A DNA stretch of 64,000 nt from Dasyornis broadbenti (taxonomy: Eukaryota; Chordata; Aves; Passeriformes; Dasyornithidae), in the NCBI GenBank assembly GCA_013397935.1, contig VZRN01004407.1, positions 395,904 through 459,903 of the forward strand, given 5' to 3'. The translations under genes were made by a program, and so were the position numbers. Below are positions 57,817 through 64,000 of the stretch, one piece after another. The notes under the pieces are model-generated. The model was not told the origin of the DNA and made no database searches. It saw only the letters and a program-made list of their open reading frames with translations. Each line of letters opens with the position of its first letter. Position 1 is the first letter of the stretch.

Positions 57817-58097
57817 AAAAAAGGGCAGCTTATCTTCAAAATCCAGTATCAATACTCAAAAGACCTCCCATAAATCCTCCTGTACAGAGACACAAGCAAA
57901 ATGAGTGCAGGTTCTTAAATTACATTTCACCGAAAATCTGTGAGAATAGAGAAGGATAATCTGGCAGGCGGCAGGAGCAGCGGGCATGTGAAGATCTTCT
58001 CTGAAGTGTTGTATATCATGAAGAAACAGGCTGTACTGTACCTGTTCTTGGCAACTGATGTATTTTAAGCAAGAAAGTTTGTTTCCTGATAATATTA

Positions 58098-58387
58098 GGA
58101 TCCAGCTCTGGGGTCCCCAGCATAAAAGAAGGATGCGGACCTGCTGTTGCAAGTCCAGAGGAGGCCAAGAAGATGATTACAGGGCTGGAGCACCTCTCCT
58201 ACGAAGGCAGGCAAAAAGAGCTGAGGTTATCCAGCCTGGAGAAGAGAAGGCTCTAGGGAGACCTTATAGCACCTTCTGGTACCTAAAGATGGCTACAAGA
58301 CAGCTGAAGAGGAACCTTTTACCCTCATGGGGTGACAAGACAAAGAGGAATGGTCCCTTCCAATCCAAGCCATTCTATGATTCTGTG
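58098..58387 (+). mobile_element. CR1 LINE 3' segment with internal deletion
   Basis: Carries the CR1 RT-end blocks CCAGAGGAGGCCAAGAAG, GGGCTGGAGCACCTCTCCTA, CAGCCTGGAGAAGAGAAGG and GGGAGACCTTATAGC. It then jumps, near 58347, straight to the tail CCCTTCCAATCCAAGCC and CATTCTATGATTCTGTG. About 200 bp of the usual 3' region is missing at that junction. Same orientation as, and about 1 kb from, the neighbouring CR1 piece. Confidence 0.85.
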
Positions 58388-61300
58388 TTTTGCCTGCAGC
58401 ATGCTTGTTAAAACAGCTCACTAGCACTACAGTAGCTCTCTCCTGTGAACTTGAAAAATCATAATAAATGATACTAAAAAATGAATGTAATTGCAACAAT
58501 TCTTCTAAAGCCAAAACTACTTACTGCCTTAAAATTTTGATTAGTTCTGAAAAATGCCTCTCTAGTCTAATCTGAGCTCCTTTCCTTTTGAAATCTGACT
58601 CTTACCAAAAAAGAAAAGAATATATTAACAAAAGGCGATCCAATCCATATTTTCCATTTGGTCTTCTCTACTGGTTACTATAAATGACTGTTTTGCACTG
58701 CAACTTGGGAATAGATGAAATGGAGAAAGAACATGGTATGTGGATAATTAAAAAGATCCAACAGAAGTCAGCATGGAGAAAGTGTTACGATGGTGTTAAG
58801 TCCTGTCTGACACAGTAGAATTGGTTTAAAAAGTCTTGTAATACCACCCATACGAAAAATATACAGAAGAACATTACATAAAGAATGAAAACGTGTATGA
58901 AAACTTCTCTCTTTCGTCTTCTGAGATTTAACACTACGCATTTTACATTTTTTACTTACTTTTTAAATAAATCAAACCATAGTTAGCTATAGATCTGTGA
59001 ACAATTAATCTGTCATTCAAAACAGAAACAGAAGTAAAAAAATATAGATTTGTGGAATGCATGGAATCTCTCAGTTCAAGTACAACTACATGTTGAGTTC
59101 TGTCAAAAAGTTGTGGTTGAGTGCAGAGGAAGGTACGGATCTTTCAGAGCCAGACTGAACACAGAGCCACTCTGGATTTCTTGCAGAAATGGGGGGCATT
59201 GTGGTTCTCTCCTCAACAGAGAGAAATTTATGGGGCACAGGACACAACACACAAGTGAGAGCCATCAGCTGGGTCTGAAACTGGGGGATGCATGAGAGGA
59301 AGAGACGCAAACTCAGAGAGCAAGCCTCTGACATAAGCGATTCTTCTTGAGATCCCAACAAGACTAGGCATTTTGTTTTAATTAAGAAAGGAAGTGAAAT
59401 GTCCTGTAACAAGAGCCACAGTAGAGTAGCAGAGTCTGTAGGCTCTGATCTAGATTCAGATTCATTTTTTCATTTTAAGCCAGCTCAGCCAGCAAATCTG
59501 TGTTTTTTGCTTCACTGGTTACTGTGTTCCTATTTGTGTTCAAAAAAAGAAGAAAGCTCTGAATGCTGAATGGTCTTTCAGTGAGTCTATCGAGGAACAG
59601 TCCTCCACTGAACACTCAGAAACCAATCAGAGTTAATGAAAAATAACAACAAAATCTCAGTGCATTTCCCTCATGCTCATAAAGTAAATGTTTTGTGCTC
59701 TCTTTTGCCCTCTCTTACCCTAGAAATAAAATCCAAAAGCCATGGAGTAATAACACTTGTTCCTCTAGTGCAATTACCTTGTAGTATCACTGCAAAAGTT
59801 TGGAAAACCTGCTATGAAATACTTCACTCCCTATTATTTTATTTTTCAAATTTAGGAGAAAAGAAAGCAAAAAGCAGACACAGCTTCAGATTCTATTCCA
59901 GAAGAGAGCTGCTTTCTCCACAAGTTCGAGCCATGAGAGGCACTGTTTTTTATACCTACCCTGAAAATCACACCTTACACCTGATCCACAGAAATATTCA
60001 TCCCTGTCTTGGCAAACAGCCTGGAGAAGTCCCAGTACTGAAAGTTGTCCAAACTTAGACTGTGATAGCATTTTCCTGTCAGCATGGCAAAACTGCAATA
60101 GCAGATTTCTGAACACACAACCACATGGTTTATATATTACACGACAATTATACATTTAATTACTTGGACATCTCTCAGTATAACAAAACCGCAGCCTCCA
60201 GGTGCTACTGAAATGAAAATAGCTAAAGTGGCCTTGTAGCTTAGTATAGAATAGCACCTCGAATGAGAGCATGGGCTCAATTTAGATTCAATACAGCTCA
60301 GACAGCAATCTTGCAAAGCAAACTTGTGCCTTACTGTATTATTAATCTTATGGCAGAATAAATTGCACATAAAGCTTTAAAAAAAATTATAGATGGTGCT
60401 AGAACTACTCAAAATGAAATGTTCTCATACAATTAAATATCACCCACGCTCCTAGTTACTAAATATTAGCATTTTTTCTTCCATGTAAGCAATTGCTGAT
60501 TGTTGTACTTGTCTAGGGTGACTTTCTGGTAAGGCTCCAGGGACTAAAAGCATCAGCTCCTTCAGTCACCTCCCTGGCCAACCACGGTATTTGGAAAGCT
60601 TTAGATAGCTTTTTAAAACTATACCTGGTTTTGCATTTTGCCAACCTCATGTATATTTAGATAACAATCCTTACTTAAAAACAACCCAGACAAATACCCA
60701 AGAACTGATATCAGCCAGATACCATCCCTAGATTGGGCCTTTTCAACTATTTTAAAATACAGAGAGTATCGTAACGAAATATTAGCAATGGATAAAATTT
60801 GAAAAATTTGAGACTTTACAACTCACAATGCAAGGAGACATTGTGGTCAACCTGCCGAAACCAGCAAACTGATCTTGGCAAGTAAATTAAAAGCAAATAA
60901 CTGGTGTCAGATTTAACTATTTTTATGCTATTTCTTTTCCTAAAAGAAAGCCTATATCTGGATACCTGCTTTGTTCAATATTGACCAGCAGGATATTTTC
61001 CTAACTCCTTCGCTGTAACAGAGAATCCCTGGATTATCTGTTGTTTTTCCTTTACTCCTCACTACATTTTCTTTCCAACAAAGCCCAATATTCACAAGTT
61101 CTTCAGGCCTCATCAGTAAAGTGCGTGGGAGTTTACAAATTACCCTTCATAGGAATTGGAATAGGAATTCATAGGATACTGCTGTGAGTATGGCAGAAGT
61201 TGAATATATTCATTCCAGTAAAATGATGCGGTCTCAAAATGCAAAAGGAGTTTTATTACACGTCATCTGTGTATTTTACCCAAATACATAAACTCATCCA

Positions 61301-63437
61301 CTCCCACTGCAAAAGATATTGCGATACCAGACCAGGCATATTTTGGAATTCCTTCCTTGACACAGGCTTACACTGATTATACCTATTTTAAGGTAAAATT
61401 TAGTGTTTCCTGTGTAGTCTGAAACAGAAAGTCCTCAATTTAAAGGCAGTTCTGTCAGGAACTGGAACAGCAGCAGGCAATCTCTGCCAAGTGCTGTAAT
61501 TGCAGTGAATTAGCCAATAAAAACAAAGAAGTTTAATCAGAACTCTGATGTCCTTTTGAATGTATCTTTCCAAAAAGATAAATTGAGGAATTAGGATTAT
61601 TTTTTTTTAAGCATAATGAAATCAAAGAATCAAGCCAAAGCAAGTCAGATAGTTTGTGGCACTTTGTGACACAGAAGTTAATCTTGTCCCATGATTAACT
61701 TTGGGCTGACCGCTAAGAAATCTTGCCATTAAACTTGTCTTTTGAAAACCTGCATGAGAAAGTATTTACTCATACACAGTAATATAATCTGGCATTAAAT
61801 AGCAGAAATAAAAACACAAATAGAAGGAGAAATTTACATAACTTCTATTTATGTTGTTTATTTTTGTAAGACTAAAGAGAAACCATAAAGTTCTTACATT
61901 TTTCTTAACTAGGATGGAAGCATGACCAAATAGATTAACTACCTATATTTAAAGATCCACTTTTTGACACATTGAATATACCAGAGCACTATACACAGGA
62001 AGGCACCAGAGTTACCGCGGATGTTAAAATTACCGCTGAAATAAATTACTTCATGAATTATGCTTGGCCTACATGTATTTGCAGTTTATCAAATGATTCA
62101 AGGCAGCAACCATTAGAAGAATTAAATACATTTTTCAAATACTGCAGAGAAGACATTGTGCATGGTATCTCTCAACATACAGTCCTTGCAACTGTCCCTG
62201 ACACTGAAATCATGCTCTAAATGAAGAGATGTTAGATCTCCTTAGTTTATGTCCTTACAAAAGCTAAGATGACAACCATTCCCATCTGACAGTTAAGATA
62301 ACTGTATTTTAGCATTATTATTATTGTTATTGCTTTCTTTCAAAGCCATTTTGTTAAACAGACATTATGCTAAAAAAAATTATCCTGACATTCAACAGAA
62401 AGTTCTGGAATAGGTGTGAATTTTAAACAACAAACATGAATTAAAGATATTTCTCAGGGCAGGAAATTAAAAGAGACAGATTGTTCCTCTTTTCTAGAGT
62501 AGTGAGCTTATTGCCTTTGTTCAGGATCAATGCTGTGAAAACAAAAAGAGTAAACAACCTCTGTATTTGAATTTCCAAAAAGGTAAAAAGAATTTGTGTA
62601 GTTTTTTTTTTTTCAAATACTTCCTTTTTTCTTTGTTAAACTCAGTAAAACTTGGCCTATTGTTGTATGGAAATACATTTTTTTTCATAGTATCCACACT
62701 TTAGCACAGATTCACCATGAGCTGAGCTATGGAAAGGGGTTTTTCTTGTCATCCCACTCTGAACACCCTCCTAGGATTCATCAATAAATTACAGGAGCTT
62801 TGGTGAAAATGCCATAATTAAAGACGTAACTGTTTTTACAAAACTGAGTTTAGCACTCCTATTGTCCCAATTTTATGCACTATTGCGTATGCGTGAGAAA
62901 AGGAGACTTTTATACCCAAGATTCATTATAACCTGGTAGGTACGATATAGTACGTAACTCAGAAATTAAACAGAATTTCTAAACATACAGGTAGGGGTGC
63001 TTGTGGGCTGTGGAAACTTCTGCAGCATCCTAATTGTCCTGGCCCCACTCTTACCTCAGATATGGCTGCTTTTTAAAATCTACCCTTAAGCTTCCCACTG
63101 TGAAAATGTCATATAAACAGTCTTCCAAAGGAGAAGACCAGCACAATCTTATGCTCGGAGAAATTCCAACTCAAATTTGCAAGACATCCCTTTTACTCAG
63201 TGTTGACACTGGCATAATTTTGAGATACAAGTAACAGTTTATACACAAGCATAGTCCCATTGGCAATGCCTTCCAAAAACATAAAAGAGAATTTAAAAAA
63301 ATACTTTAAAAGAAACATGTATCACATAGCCGCAGCAGAAAATACATTTTTAAAACTGCTTGCCTACTTTTCTGAGAGTGTAATAATCCAGCTACAATTT
63401 TACAAGGAAAGCATACAGAACATAAAGTACTTCAATT

Positions 63438-63464
63438 AAAAAAAAAACAAGGGAAAAAAAAAAA
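63438..63464. repeat. A-rich tract
   Basis: Two A runs separated by CAAGGG. Confidence 0.85.
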
Positions 63465-64000
63465 GAAAAGCCCAGTTTGCAGGACTTGGGCAAACAGTGA
63501 CCCCACTTCATTTCAGGGAAAAAATCAAAACGTTCAAGGTTATTATGTTTCTTCTGTGATTTAAAAATTGATCATAGCCATTTCCTATATGTTAAGCTGT
63601 ATTTTTCACAATGAATAATTCAACTTATGGAATATGCGAGGAATGTATTTACTTTTGCTCCTTACACTTTGAACAGAAAATCACAACTGAAACTTTAAGA
63701 AAGTTTATTATTTTGAGTAAAATACTTCAGTTCTTTTTTCAGTTTGACACAAGGAGGTTATAGGGGTGAATCACAATGTTTTTTTTCTAAATTATTCCAC
63801 CATGACACTCAATCAACTCAAGCAGAAAGTTTAACCGAATGTAAATATGTGGAAATTGCATTCTACCCAGAGGGAGAGGACTATAAGCCCTTCCCTTTGC
63901 AAAGTAATGGGTTTTTTAGTGATCAAAAGTAGCCACGACTTCAGTCCTACATTTCTGCTGAAAGATACCTTGGCCAAACAGGTTAAACTGAAATACTACA

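Larger units (their letters stand above)
30634..64000 (-). other. GRID1: Partial GRID1 intron upstream of exon 10 (at least 33 kb)
   Basis: No exon of the amino-terminal domain was found on the minus strand, including the one expected just upstream (mammalian sequence around [20 protein letters not shown]). The whole stretch is therefore read as one intron. It holds the solo LTR, three CR1 pieces, the 111-bp duplication, a hairpin at 45787-45837, A-rich tracts and an N gap at 57775-57816. A GC-richer segment at about 42300-43080 and a complex unique stretch at about 43490-43960 remain unexplained. The open frames here are short, lack family similarity and are judged spurious. Confidence 0.8.

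Noticed and set aside
59636..60058. 140-codon plus-strand open frame
   Set aside because: No known motif, and overlaps an unrelated minus-strand frame.
30634..64000. Search for the preceding GRID1 exons
   Set aside because: No minus-strand segment resembling the end of the amino-terminal domain was found, so none is annotated.

Overview
The window is a piece of a bird genome, most likely a passerine. It is AT-rich, intron-dominated vertebrate DNA with very low repeat density, degenerate CR1 LINE fragments, and a solo endogenous-retrovirus LTR whose 3' end resembles songbird ERV LTRs. Three short runs of N next to homopolymers mark assembly gaps.

The only gene I can support is GRID1 on the minus strand. 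It encodes GluD1, the delta-1 ionotropic glutamate receptor-like subunit. Five consecutive coding exons (probably 10-14 of 16 by vertebrate numbering) lie at 30532-30633, 28923-29120, 26687-27011, 25177-25315 and 6403-6598. All have AG acceptors and GT donors. The phases match at every junction, and the exons join into 960 nt, exactly 320 codons, with no stop. They encode the end of the amino-terminal-domain linker, the S1 half of the ligand-binding domain, M1, the re-entrant pore loop, M3 with the SYTANLAAF gate motif, and the first part of S2. The N-terminal exons lie beyond 64000. The rest of S2, M4 and the C-terminal tail lie before position 1.

Layout from high to low coordinate (5' to 3' of the gene): 30634-64000 is at least 33 kb of one intron. 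It carries nearly all the mobile elements: CR1 pieces near 51.6, 56.9 and 58.2 kb, a 1075-bp solo LTR at 46.6-47.7 kb, and a duplicated 111-bp segment at 32.5 and 34.9 kb. At 25-31 kb, four exons are separated by short introns of 1.4-1.9 kb. At 6.6-25.2 kb there is an 18.6-kb intron. Positions 1-6402 are the start of the next intron. No other protein-coding gene, tRNA, rRNA or CRISPR array could be supported. The open frames outside the exons look like chance ORFs in intron or repeat DNA.

Nothing here amounts to an undescribed system. The items most worth a second look are the 111-bp duplication with uneven divergence, a phase-compatible 57-nt candidate cassette exon at 50200-50256, weak donor sites on the two exons that build the ligand-binding and pore core, and several perfect inverted repeats.
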